DNA of 64,000 nucleotides from Yersinia ruckeri ATCC 29473. Lineage in GTDB: Bacteria > Pseudomonadota > Gammaproteobacteria > Enterobacterales > Enterobacteriaceae. The DNA lies in assembly GCF_000754815.1 (NCBI RefSeq), contig NZ_KN150747.1, positions 3,561,549 to 3,625,548 of the forward strand, given 5' to 3'. The translations under genes were made by a program, and so were the position numbers. Positions 39,362 to 48,163 of the stretch are shown piece by piece. The notes beneath the pieces are model-generated. The model saw nothing but the letters and a program-made list of their open reading frames with translations. It ran no database searches and had not been told where the DNA came from. Numbering within the stretch: position 1 is the first letter of the stretch; every line of letters begins with the position of its first letter.

Positions 39362-39781
39362 TCAACAATACCCATAAAATCTATCATCATAATTATCACT
39401 ACCAGATGTACATAATAGACTCGTATCTAAACGCAAACCATATCTATTTATAGTCTTTATAATATCTGCTGGTATTTCAAATTCTGTTAATAACATTCTA
39501 AATTTATGTATCAGCTGATGATAATTATTATCTGATATACCTTTATGGTTTTCATACCAAACTACTTTAATGATATCTTGCTTTCTATTTACATCATTAA
39601 ACAAGCACATTACAAGCCTTTTTTGCTTTTCATTTATGTTTATCGTCAACTTTCTACTGTGAAAATGGATCTTATTCATGCAACAATCAACTGAGACCTC
39701 AGAGCCGTAGTCGATAATTCCTTTACCATTGATATCGATAAACTTACTTTCGGTAACTACAGAAACTGTATTAACATACAT
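39362..39781 (-). CDS. Winged-helix DNA-binding protein heading the gsp operon
   Basis: About 139 residues. FHSRKLTININEKQKRLVMCLFNDVNRKQDIIKVVW and NNYHQLIHKFRMLLTEFEIPADIIKTINRYGLRL resemble the OmpR/ToxR-type winged helix (recognition helix plus wing ending in the GY/GL turn). No membrane segment follows, unlike the ToxR-like protein at 27867. The start at 39781 has GGGGAG upstream; the hydrophobic 19-residue extension from an earlier ATG lacks support. It lies 52 bases before gspC on the same strand, so it may control its own operon. The family call is by eye only. Confidence 0.68.
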   Translation of the reverse strand: MYVNTVSVVTESKFIDINGKGIIDYGSEVSVDCCMNKIHFHSRKLTININEKQKRLVMCLFNDVNRKQDIIKVVWYENHKGISDNNYHQLIHKFRMLLTEFEIPADIIKTINRYGLRLDTSLLCTSGSDNYDDRFYGYC

Positions 39782-41291
39782 AGATAACTCCCCACGGAAA
39801 ACAATAAAAACAAACAAGGTGGCAAACACAATCATCAATCAATAATAAGTACGACAATACTTATTATTGATATTCTATAAATAGCGCAAGTGAAATTATA
39901 TAATAAAACAATTATTAATATTAAATACATATCAAACGAATGAAATAATTCACTATCACCTATAGAACCGAAAGGCATAAAAAATTGATTTATATTGAAT
40001 TTACCACCAAATAGACATAATAAACATAAAAAAACGTGTTACTTTCTATCGTAACATTCTTTTTACCTAAAAAAACAAACACACAATTTACATTAGTGCC
40101 AAAATTAACAGAATTAGCGCACATTGTTAAAAATACAGATAAACGAAAGAATTTAAAAGAGGTATTTATCGAAACGACCAGCTGATTTTCACTATTTTTA
40201 ACATCAATATTCACTATGAATGTTAATGCTAAATAAATCATCAATAAAACCCAGAACCATATAACTTATATTCATCGCAATCATTTTCAGCGCAAATAAA
40301 ATCGCACAAATAAAAAATAAATCAACATCATAAAAGTCATGTGTTTCACTAAAAATCACTTCATTACCCTATTAGTTTTCATGAATAAACTCTGTCATTA
40401 TACTTAGCTTTCATATATTATATCTTGTTATTAAGACAACCTAAAAAAGCAACATAAGCCACGCATAATTTACTATTGAAAATAATTATCGTGAAGCTAT
40501 AAAATCAAGTATAGCCAAAAATTCATGTTCCACGTCAATCTTAAATTAATATACAAAAAACAATAATCAACTATTACACCTGACAGTATGAATTTCATTT
40601 AGCTTGCGCATTATTTGTTAACACGGAGTTCATTCGTCAATTCAGATAACAAAACATCAATATAAAATTACTGGCGATAGATTATATTATAATGAAAATC
40701 ATTGATGTGACAAAAAAAACCGATATAAATATCGATACGCTCCTAGCAATGGATGAAGCCATTATAACTTACTCTAGTGTATGAATCTCATTTAACACGA
40801 GACTTTATCTTTTAAGCTTATAAAAAGTTATTTAGTTTGCTCTTTTTTAATATTTTCATTCTGTCTGATATCGACTTCAGTGGCCATTTTTCTGAGAGTC
40901 TCAGTAAAAACCCTCTCTAATTAGTTAGTCATCAAACGACTCATAAAAAACTGGATATCGGTTCATGAGGACATAACTCCCAGCGGCTGATTGTCTCAAA
41001 AAATTATCGCCCCATCCGAGGAAGCCAGATACAAGACTGGAAATCAATTGGCATGATTATATGCTCGAAGGAACTACACTACCTAGCTAATACCCTTTAT
41101 TTAACACTATTGTAAATAGGCGATGAAGATAAGCTAAGACTCCGAGCGGGAAGCACAGCACATGAACCTTTTCCATGGTCAAAACCAAGTATGTATTCAC
41201 GACTCTATATTAAATCGGTAGGAAAGCCCCGACCTGCCGAATACTGGTACATCGGGGCGATAACAATGCGGTTACTTGTTTATTTCTACGG
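39782..41291. other. AT-rich gap between the gsp locus and the lipid ABC operon
   Basis: About 1.5 kb with no supported gene. The first kilobase is extremely AT-rich and should hold the gsp operon promoter near 39782-39900. An inverted repeat GCCCCGA/TCGGGGC at 41226-41258 lies just past the stop of the minus-strand ABC operon and may act as its terminator, though only TTT follows. An open stretch of about 47 codons near 40964-41110 is not recognisable. Confidence 0.5.
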
Positions 41292-41927
41292 CTACTGCGG
41301 CGCCTGCTGCAACGTCCACTTCAACACCTGCGCCGCCAATCGATCGCCAGCGGCACCAAACGCCTGAACCACGTCATTCATATCAGTGCCTTTGATCGGT
41401 TGGTGAATATCAAATTGACGAGTAGCAATAATTCGTCGATCCGAAACCCTGACTAGACGGGCATCAAAACGGATCCGTACAATGCTACCATCACTGTTAT
41501 AGACACCCTGAAACGCTGACAGATCACCGCTCAACTCCACATCTGCCTGAAGGCTATCATCGTCACTGCTGACCGCACGGACACGGCCATCAGCGCGGAA
41601 CTCCTGAATCAGGCGGTTACGCACTAGAATCGGCGTGGCATCACTCCAGCGTGACGCTTTGTAGACGGCGATTTCCTGCCCCTGAGGCTGTACAGCAATG
41701 CGTGTGCTATTGATAAATTGGTTAGCCACCGGTTGAGATACCCTCAACGACCAGTCAACCGTCGGCCCACTTTGCGTAGTTGCGGCTGTCTGAGCGGGTA
41801 AAAGGTAAACCTGCGATACCGATGCGCTGGGTAAAATGGTACAGGCCGAGAGCAATATCAGCGGTAGTAACAATAATAGCTGCCACGCGTGACGGCCTGA
41901 GTAACGTATCAATTTGAGAGAGACCAT
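41292..41927 (-). CDS. ABC-type transport auxiliary lipoprotein (PqiC-like)
   Basis: 211 residues. Lipoprotein signal with lipobox LLSAC (Cys at about 29), then the ABC_trans_aux/PqiC-type fold (VYLLPAQ, DWSLRVSQPVANQFINSTRIAVQ). It would sit in the outer membrane and work with the MCE protein as an envelope lipid-transfer bridge. Start and MCE stop share one base, so the genes are coupled. Last gene of a permease-ATPase-MCE-lipoprotein operon. Confidence 0.83.
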   Translation of the reverse strand: MVSLKLIRYSGRHAWQLLLLLPLILLSACTILPSASVSQVYLLPAQTAATTQSGPTVDWSLRVSQPVANQFINSTRIAVQPQGQEIAVYKASRWSDATPILVRNRLIQEFRADGRVRAVSSDDDSLQADVELSGDLSAFQGVYNSDGSIVRIRFDARLVRVSDRRIIATRQFDIHQPIKGTDMNDVVQAFGAAGDRLAAQVLKWTLQQAPQ

Positions 41928-42865
41928 TAAGGCGTAAACTCCTGTGTTCTTTCACGGCCACGCAATAAGGCCGCAGGGTTTTCTTCCAGACGAGAAACAG
42001 CGGCGCGTAAGGTAGCCAATGTTCTGCGTAGTTCATCAACTGCTGGCCCCAGTTCATTCATGCCTTGCATGCCATTATTGAGGGAGGTTTTGTTTTCATT
42101 CACCAATTTATTGAGAATGACACTGGTATTCTGCAATGATGCCATCGTCTTAGCTGCATCACTAAGCAGTTGTTTCCCTTGCCCTTCCACTAAGCCATTG
42201 GTATTACGCAACAAACGATTGGTTTGTGCCAGAGTGTCATTGGCCTGCTTGCTGGCTTGTGCCAATTGTTGCAGCATCGTGCGCAAATCTTCACGCTGAT
42301 CTGCCACTGTCTGCGTGACCAGTTCAAGGTTCTCCAATGTCTTAACCAGCCGCTGCTGGTTATCCGGTGCCAGTAACTGATTCAACCGCACCAGCACTTC
42401 ATTGACATTACTCATAAAGTTCTCACCGTTAGCCAGCAATTGGCTCATCGGTGACGGGGTCGCCACGATAACCGGGATCTCACCATCTTCCCCTTCCAGT
42501 CGTGGACTACCCTGACTACCACTGCTGAACTGAATATTCGATGTGCCAGTGATACCGGCGACCGTCAGACGCGCTTGAGTATCCTGCCGAACGGGTGTTG
42601 AGGCTGATACACGAATACGCGCCCAGACCTTGTTCGGGTTATCTTTATCCAGCCGTAGCTGCGTAACCTCTCCAACCCGAATCCCGCTGTATTGCACAGT
42701 ACTACCCTGCGACAACCCGCTAACAGGTTCGTTGAACACAATATCGTATAGCCTGAATTGGCTATTAGAACCGGCATTTGTCAGCCATAGGCAGAATAGC
42801 AGCGCGGCGCTGACCACAATGAGAGTGAATAAACCAATAATGACATGATGAGCACGGGTTTCCAT
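41927..42865 (-). CDS. MCE (MlaD-family) substrate-binding protein
   Basis: About 312 residues. The start METRAHHVIIGLFTLIVVSAALLFCLWL gives one membrane anchor, followed by the MCE domain (YDIVFNEPVSGLSQGSTVQYSGIRVGEVTQLRLD) and a long helical C-terminus rich in heptads (ANDTLAQTNRLLRNTNGLVEG). An in-frame start 33 codons earlier lies inside the ATPase gene; the ATG at 42865 is one base past the ATPase stop and has AGAGG upstream. Such proteins form hexameric rings or tubes that carry phospholipids across the periplasm. Confidence 0.87.
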   Translation of the reverse strand: METRAHHVIIGLFTLIVVSAALLFCLWLTNAGSNSQFRLYDIVFNEPVSGLSQGSTVQYSGIRVGEVTQLRLDKDNPNKVWARIRVSASTPVRQDTQARLTVAGITGTSNIQFSSGSQGSPRLEGEDGEIPVIVATPSPMSQLLANGENFMSNVNEVLVRLNQLLAPDNQQRLVKTLENLELVTQTVADQREDLRTMLQQLAQASKQANDTLAQTNRLLRNTNGLVEGQGKQLLSDAAKTMASLQNTSVILNKLVNENKTSLNNGMQGMNELGPAVDELRRTLATLRAAVSRLEENPAALLRGRERTQEFTP

Positions 42866-42866
42866 C

Positions 42867-43667
42867 TTACAACCTCTCGGAACTATTCGTTGCAGCCTGA
42901 TAAGCAGCGCGGCCACGAGGACCATGAAAATACGCCTGAATCCAGGCATCATTCGTTGCTGCAACGGTATCTAGTGTATCGACCACCAGCACTTTCTTCT
43001 GTGAAAGTACTGCCACGCGATCACAAAGCGTATAAAGCGTATCCAAATCGTGCGTCACCAAGAACACGGTAAGATTCAACGCATCGCGCAATGTTCTGAT
43101 TAAACTGTCAAAAGCCGCCGCCCCAATCGGGTCTAGCCCGGCTGTTGGTTCATCCAGAAAAAGAATATCCGGATCCAACGCCAGCGCACGCGCCAAAGCA
43201 ACCCGCTTTACCATGCCACCAGATAGCGATGCCGGATATTGACTACCCGCCTCGGCGGGTAGACCTGCCAAGGCCAGTTTAACCTGCGCCAGCCGCTCCG
43301 CTTCCGCCCGTGGCAAACTTGCGTTTTCTATCAAGGGCAACGCCACATTTTCAGTCACCGTAAGGGAACTGAATAACGCCCCTCGTTGAAACAATACGCC
43401 AAATCGCCGTTCTACCATCGAACGAGCGTTACCGGATAGCGTCATTAAGTCCTCACCAAAGACATGGATCTGGCCTGCGGTTGGGCGACGTAATCCAACA
43501 ATACTGCGCAAAAGAACCGATTTTCCGGTACCCGAACCGCCGACCACACCGAGAACTTCCCCTCGATGCACATCAAGATTAAGACCTTGGTGAACACACT
43601 GTTTACCAAAGCAATTAACCAAGTCACGGATTTGGATGATCGCATTTTGTGTCATTTGGCTTACCAC
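42867..43667 (-). CDS. ABC transporter ATPase, MlaF-like
   Basis: 266 residues. Walker A GGSGTGKSVLL, Q-loop FQRGALFSSLTV, signature LSGGMVKRVALARALAL, Walker B ILFLDEPTAGLDP and the H-loop VTHDLDTL are all intact. The signature spelling SGGM(V/R)KR is characteristic of MCE-system ATPases. It overlaps the permease stop by seven bases. Nucleotide hydrolysis would power lipid transfer together with the MlaE-like permease. Confidence 0.9.
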   Translation of the reverse strand: MVSQMTQNAIIQIRDLVNCFGKQCVHQGLNLDVHRGEVLGVVGGSGTGKSVLLRSIVGLRRPTAGQIHVFGEDLMTLSGNARSMVERRFGVLFQRGALFSSLTVTENVALPLIENASLPRAEAERLAQVKLALAGLPAEAGSQYPASLSGGMVKRVALARALALDPDILFLDEPTAGLDPIGAAAFDSLIRTLRDALNLTVFLVTHDLDTLYTLCDRVAVLSQKKVLVVDTLDTVAATNDAWIQAYFHGPRGRAAYQAATNSSERL

Positions 43668-44806
43668 CCCATTTCCATGAAAAACAGTGCAGCAACTGCA
43701 TCGAGCAGAATAACCACAAAGATCGAATGCACCACACTGGTAGTGGTATGGATGCCAACAGATTCAGCACTACCGCTGACTTTAAATCCCTCCAGACAAC
43801 CAATAATGGCAATCAGGAAAGCAAAAATTGGAGCTTTACTGATACCTACGAGGAAATGCTGCAACCCGTTACTGTTTTGCATTATCGATAAAAACATGGT
43901 TGGTGAGATATTCAGCGCTAATGCGCACACCACCATGCCACCAAAAATGCCGCAAACCATACCAATAAAGGTTAGCATCGGCAGCGAAATCAACAGTGCT
44001 AATACGCGAGGCAGCACCAACAGTTCAACCGGGTTCAGCCCCAGAGTCTGAATGGCGTCGATCTCTTCATTGGCTTTCATCAAACCGATTTCAGCAGTAA
44101 AAGCACTGGCTGTTCGCCCAGCCATTAAAATAGCTGTAAGTAAAACCGCAAACTCGCGCAGGAAAGAAAACACCACTAAATCAACGGTAAAAATGCCCGC
44201 GCCGAAGGTAGTCAGCACGGTTGCACCGAGAAAGGCGATGACTGCGCCGACCAGAAAGGTCAGCAGCATAATAATAGGAACAGCGTTCAGGCCAATTTGC
44301 TGAATATTGGCGATAAGAGAAGTCATCCTCCAGCGGGAGGGACGAAAAACCGTCCCGAACAGCGCCTCGAGAGTCAGACCGGTAAAACCCAGTAATGATT
44401 TAAAATCTTGCCATAAATTGTCCACTGACTGGCCGATCGGCACTAATAAGCCAATCCAGAAAGGCGGAGGTTTTACGGTTGGTTGAGATGCTAAATTGGG
44501 TAAAACCTGACTGACGGTTTCCAATAATATCCGACGTTCATCAGGCAGCAATGGTGCCAGTTCACGCAGATGACTGATTCGCTCTCCGCCAAGAAGCGTA
44601 GCAAGCAGTGTAGCCCCCGCGGTATCCAATCTACCTAATTGGCTGAGATCAAACGTGATAGATGCAGGTAAGTCCACATGCAACTGAGCCACTTTAGGTT
44701 CTAAAAAACGGTAATGCGCGAGTACCCAGTCCCCCCTGATATAAACTCTGGGAGGCTGAGCCACGCTATCAAGATCAAGTTGTACGGAGGACAGTTGTTC
44801 AGTCAT
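43661..44806 (-). CDS. MlaE-family permease with N-terminal STAS-like domain
   Basis: 381 residues. A soluble N-terminal domain of about 110 residues resembling STAS (VHLDLPAS-type LHVDLPASITFDLSQLGRLDTAGATLL) is fused to a MlaE permease of about 250 residues (VGAVIAFLGATVL, ILMAGRTASAFTAEIGLMKANEEIDAIQTLGLNPVELLVLPRVLAL). E. coli MlaE lacks such a fusion, since MlaB supplies STAS separately. First gene of the operon. Three tandem 15-base repeats lie 17-61 bases upstream of its ATG. Confidence 0.9.
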   Translation of the reverse strand: MTEQLSSVQLDLDSVAQPPRVYIRGDWVLAHYRFLEPKVAQLHVDLPASITFDLSQLGRLDTAGATLLATLLGGERISHLRELAPLLPDERRILLETVSQVLPNLASQPTVKPPPFWIGLLVPIGQSVDNLWQDFKSLLGFTGLTLEALFGTVFRPSRWRMTSLIANIQQIGLNAVPIIMLLTFLVGAVIAFLGATVLTTFGAGIFTVDLVVFSFLREFAVLLTAILMAGRTASAFTAEIGLMKANEEIDAIQTLGLNPVELLVLPRVLALLISLPMLTFIGMVCGIFGGMVVCALALNISPTMFLSIMQNSNGLQHFLVGISKAPIFAFLIAIIGCLEGFKVSGSAESVGIHTTTSVVHSIFVVILLDAVAALFFMEMGW

Positions 44807-44822
44807 TGTTCAGACCTTACCT

Positions 44823-44867
44823 ATTTCAAGCCTTAATGTTTCAAACCATAATATTTCAAACCTTAAA
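44823..44867. repeat. Three tandem 15-bp repeats upstream of the lipid ABC operon
   Basis: Units ATTTCAAGCCTTAAT, GTTTCAAACCATAAT and ATTTCAAACCTTAAA follow each other without gaps at 44823-44837, 44838-44852 and 44853-44867. They lie within the 5' region of the operon that starts at 44806. Helically spaced binding sites or a polymorphic repeat are both possible. Confidence 0.75.
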
Positions 44868-45240
44868 TAGGTATATCACACAGTTCAGAAAGAGTAATGG
44901 CTGTTTAATTAATCAAGGGTTAACCACTCGCTAATCAGGGTACGGTTGCAAATAGGCGATGGTGGTATTTAACGATGGGTGCAATCGCTTCCAGTTTTAA
45001 TTCTGATGCACAGGTTGGTGGTCTCTAAGCCCCATAAGTGAGGAAACGAGTTAATTTAGTATCCTGTTTGCAGCAGAGCCTTGTCCAATGTGAATAGCTC
45101 TGAAGCAGTAAAAATATTCTATACATAAAACTATATATAACTGGCTTGATTTGGATAGAAGCGTGTTGAAGTAGATTGATTTGAAATGCAGGAAATGTGA
45201 AGTAGAGTAAAAGGTTTGGTGGAGTTCAGAAGACTTGATA

Positions 45241-45259
45241 TTGGAGCGGGTGAAGGGAA
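45241..45259 (+). repeat. Distal attachment site of the glyU element
   Basis: 19-base copy of the tRNA 3' end. The next bases bring in a mirror copy, so TTGGAGCGGG at 45241-45250 pairs with CCCGCTCCAA at 45266-45275: a perfect 10-base inverted repeat absent from the tRNA side. It could double as a transcription terminator stem. Confidence 0.8.
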
Positions 45260-45317
45260 ATCACCCCCGCTCCAAAGATCTCGTAATCCCATGGATTTAT
45301 TAACAAAAACTTGACGC

Positions 45318-45340
45318 ATTGTAGGAGGGTTTTGTAGGAG
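45318..45340 (+). promoter_or_regulatory. Two TTGTAGGAGG motifs, likely integrase arm sites
   Basis: TTGTAGGAGG occurs at 45318-45327 and again at 45331-45340, about 60-80 bases inside the left attachment repeat. A third copy in the same orientation is at 52565-52574, 63 bases inside the right repeat and just upstream of the integrase start. Spacing and symmetry suggest arm-type binding sites for the integrase or an excisionase (inference). The rest of 45341-45642 holds no supported gene. Confidence 0.5.
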
Positions 45341-45642
45341 GAACTACAACATTTCTGGGCAACTGCGTGGACGTTAAGTAGACGCCACTGCGTTCGGATT
45401 TTGAAACGAGGTAAAACCCGACGGTTCTTGGGACGAATAACTATTCAAATCAATGTTATTTATACAAATTTATCCATTCTGACCCAAAGTTAAACGCCAC
45501 CGTAACGCCTACGTAATGCACCTGAATTTTGGAGTTTCATTCGCCGTTATAGCAGCGACAAGCTGATGAAACGTGAGACTATCAGCGACCAATGAACACT
45601 GTTCATCCATACAGCATTAAAATTTATAAACTTACACTTGAG

Positions 45643-46107
45643 CTACTTTATTAGTTTGTCCCAACGAACCGCAGATACGATGCCCCAGTTGCCGCTAGGA
45701 TTAGGCCTACGCCATTTTGCTGTCTCCATGCTACGGAGATACTCAAGAGCTTCGGAAAACGTGCCAAAACGCTTCTGAGCCGCTTTATCACCTACACCAA
45801 ACGAACCATCGCGACTGCTCGCAAGTCCAGGATTAAAGCACGAGCCATCAGCTGCATAGGGAACCAGTAATTCCGGGTCACTATCTTCAGATGAGTCAGA
45901 CGCTAACAACTGCCACGGCTCCACGCTCAGAGCGTTAGCCAGCACCTCAATCGCATCCAGAGATGCGTTGGAGCCACCACGTTCAATACGACTCATATAA
46001 CTACGGGCAAACCCACACCGATCAGCAAACGCTTCTTGGCTCATTCCGGTGGCAATGCGCAGTTCTTTTACCCGCTCGCCAAACTGTATTCTCAGGGATT
46101 TTTTCAT
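45643..46107 (-). CDS. XRE-family transcriptional regulator
   Basis: About 154 residues from ATG 46107. N-terminal Cro/C1-type helix-turn-helix (FGERVKELRIATGMSQEAFADRCGFARSYMSRIERGGSNASLDAIEVLANAL), similar to controller proteins of phages and restriction-modification loci. The C-terminal part (RFGTFSEALEYLRSMETAKWRRPN) is not recognised. An earlier in-frame start at 46191 adds 28 residues without a better ribosome site. It is read away from the membrane-protein gene at 46347. An inverted repeat lies in the divergent gap. Confidence 0.82.
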   Translation of the reverse strand: MKKSLRIQFGERVKELRIATGMSQEAFADRCGFARSYMSRIERGGSNASLDAIEVLANALSVEPWQLLASDSSEDSDPELLVPYAADGSCFNPGLASSRDGSFGVGDKAAQKRFGTFSEALEYLRSMETAKWRRPNPSGNWGIVSAVRWDKLIK

Positions 46108-46248
46108 GCACTGAATGTGCAATTTTGACCACTGTAAGGCCACGCTCCATATGTGACATTTCGAATCTAACAGCCTTAATTGTGAGCACACGCACCTTCA
46201 CAAGAAGCCTGTATCGCTAAAATCAATAGATTCAAAATGAATACTAAT

Positions 46249-46287
46249 AGTGACAAATAAAACCAATATCGTATGATGGCTGTCACT
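46249..46287. promoter_or_regulatory. Inverted repeat in the divergent promoter gap of the element
   Basis: AGTGACA (46249-46255) and TGTCACT (46281-46287) are perfect inverse copies 25 bases apart, between the XRE regulator (-) and the gene at 46347 (+). A binding site for the XRE protein is plausible but untested. Confidence 0.4.
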
Positions 46288-46346
46288 GGTTGGGTGTCTT
46301 CAGCACTCACTATGAGATGTGATGTTGTTTGGCAAGTGAGGAAATC

Positions 46347-46844
46347 ATGGCGGGATCAGACTTTATATTTCCGATGGTAGCGGGAGCCGTGCTTAGCTGG
46401 GCCAGTTACAGCGTGGTCGCTCACGTTACATCAAAACGGCAGATCAGCAGTCTACGAGCAATCTCATGGGGTGTTCTGGGAACGCTCTCATTAGTGCTGG
46501 GAGTGAGTGCATTTTCCGATGTTAGCGCTGAACACCCGGCAGAAAAACAAAATGCCTTGTGCTCAATTAACGACCCAGAATGCTATGCAAAAACACATCA
46601 TAACCCCGTCAAAAAGTGCAAGCAGGTGATGGATGAGAAAGCGACGTTTCGCCATGTATGGCAAGTAAGTGAAGCGCAGCCGGTATTCAACATCTACCTC
46701 TGGCACGACGAGAACAAACGAACTATTCAAATGTTCGGACAACAAGCTAAGGCGATTAACAGCCTTGGGATGCAAATACCGCTTCAGTATTTTTGTGTTT
46801 TCAACGCCAATACCGGGGAAGTCATCGCGGCTTCGTTTGAGTAA
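46347..46844 (+). CDS. Unrecognised small membrane protein of the element
   Basis: About 165 residues. Two hydrophobic segments in the first 60 residues (MAGSDFIFPMVAGAVLSWAS and LRAISWGVLGTLSLVLGVSA) precede a soluble domain with cysteines at ALCSINDPECYAK and KKCKQ. AGGA lies seven bases before ATG 46347; an upstream TTG reading is less likely. The soluble part (FNIYLWHDENKRTIQMFGQQ) is not a family I recognise. Convergent with the HEPN-like gene, 42 bases apart. Confidence 0.65.
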   Translation: MAGSDFIFPMVAGAVLSWASYSVVAHVTSKRQISSLRAISWGVLGTLSLVLGVSAFSDVSAEHPAEKQNALCSINDPECYAKTHHNPVKKCKQVMDEKATFRHVWQVSEAQPVFNIYLWHDENKRTIQMFGQQAKAINSLGMQIPLQYFCVFNANTGEVIAASFE

Positions 46845-46886
46845 ATATAGGGGGTAACTTCCCCCTAAATCAAAGATACGTTATTC

Positions 46887-48056
46887 TTACAAATAAAAAA
46901 CGATTTGATCAAAAGTTAATATAGCTTGGATCGCTTTCTCTTTCGTATAAGTTTTTGCTGCTGCGGCACCATGACCAACAGAGTGTCTGGAATTGGCGCT
47001 GGCAGTCCCTGTCATCAAATCAAAGCTACAATATGTGTTTTGTTTAAGATAAAGCAAAAACTCTTCGGGAAAGAGCAACGTATTTTTACTTTGCAATTTT
47101 CTAATCGCCGTATCTTTGGCGAAATCAGTTAAGGCTGAGCTGCTACCTTTTTTTAAGTTCGCTTTTATATAAAAAGATTGTAGAACTCCTTCAATTTCAG
47201 TAAGTATAATTTTTATTGCCGCAATATAATTTCCATCATAGTAAGAGCTAAAGGCCGCATCTAATATAGGCATCTTCTCATTTAGGTAAACTTTGCTGTT
47301 CCAACGACTGCGTATTGCATTCACTCTATCCTTATCAAACAGAGAGATAAGATGGTTTGCTGATTTATCAAACACTTCATCATTTTTCTCTTGATACTGG
47401 AGTATATCAAAACCGTCGTTGATCAACTCAGCAAAAGGAAACCAACCACGAGCGACAAGAAAAGATAAAGTTTCAGGATCGAACATCGAGTCGTATATAT
47501 TTTTATATTTCACGACTCGGTGCAAAACACCAAGATTTTTATTCATATCATCCACGGAAAAATCGTCATCTCGATTTAAATCAAAATATAAACCAAAGCG
47601 CCACCCCTCTCTAAACAAGCATATAACTTTATCATCTTGCTTGAACTCTACAAGTGGAAAATGCACATCTAATATATCAGCAACTTCCTTTTCAAAAACA
47701 ACCATTCCTGGCTGAATTTGCTTTTTCATAATAATACGGCTAGCCACTGCGGCTTTATCATTCCAAATCTCAGCAGATAAATCCCCATGAATAATGAAAA
47801 GAAGCATTTCACAGTTAGACAGCTTTACGAATTTTCCTTCTCTTTGAGTGTAATGCTCAAGCGTTGAAATGAAGCTTTTAGCTATTTGATGAAAAATATC
47901 CTGATCAGATGTGAATCCGTGTTTCGTCCAAAGCTGACACATATCTCCTTTAGCTGCATAGGCAGAGGAAAAGCCGATAAGGGGTTCAACCTTCTCTAGT
48001 TTTATCGGTTCACCAATATTGCTTGCCAAGATGCCGGGGGCTTTTATCTGTTCCAT
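46887..48056 (-). CDS. Unrecognised 389-residue protein with C-terminal Rx4H (HEPN-like) motif
   Basis: The N-terminal two-thirds match nothing I recognise; they are rich in aromatic and acidic residues. The C-terminal ~110 residues are helical, with ALTDFAKDTAIRKLQS and then NSRHSVGHGAAAAKTYTKEKA. Arg357 and His362 form an Rx4H motif preceded by Asn, in the NRHxxxHG setting seen at the ends of many HEPN-type proteins, which act as RNases in toxin-antitoxin, abortive infection and CRISPR-linked systems. AT-rich relative to the neighbouring element genes. No antitoxin-like partner directly overlaps it. Function inferred only. Confidence 0.6.
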   Translation of the reverse strand: MEQIKAPGILASNIGEPIKLEKVEPLIGFSSAYAAKGDMCQLWTKHGFTSDQDIFHQIAKSFISTLEHYTQREGKFVKLSNCEMLLFIIHGDLSAEIWNDKAAVASRIIMKKQIQPGMVVFEKEVADILDVHFPLVEFKQDDKVICLFREGWRFGLYFDLNRDDDFSVDDMNKNLGVLHRVVKYKNIYDSMFDPETLSFLVARGWFPFAELINDGFDILQYQEKNDEVFDKSANHLISLFDKDRVNAIRSRWNSKVYLNEKMPILDAAFSSYYDGNYIAAIKIILTEIEGVLQSFYIKANLKKGSSSALTDFAKDTAIRKLQSKNTLLFPEEFLLYLKQNTYCSFDLMTGTASANSRHSVGHGAAAAKTYTKEKAIQAILTFDQIVFYL

Positions 48057-48163
48057 GAGATATCCTTAATTCTGTCTTACCAAAACTACCCAATTTATCT
48101 TTGAATTAAAAACGATCCTGATAAGTTCGCCAACACCTATGCTTTTAAAAATCAAGATCGTAA

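Noticed and set aside
39990-40244. 84-codon minus-strand ORF in the AT-rich gap
   Set aside because: No ribosome site, unusual composition with many Asn/Val/Phe from AT-rich DNA, no family resemblance. Treated as chance.
40964-41110. Open stretch of about 47 codons reading QRLIVSKNYRPIRGSQIQDW
   Set aside because: No start codon with a ribosome site and no recognisable family; could be a gene remnant but cannot be supported.
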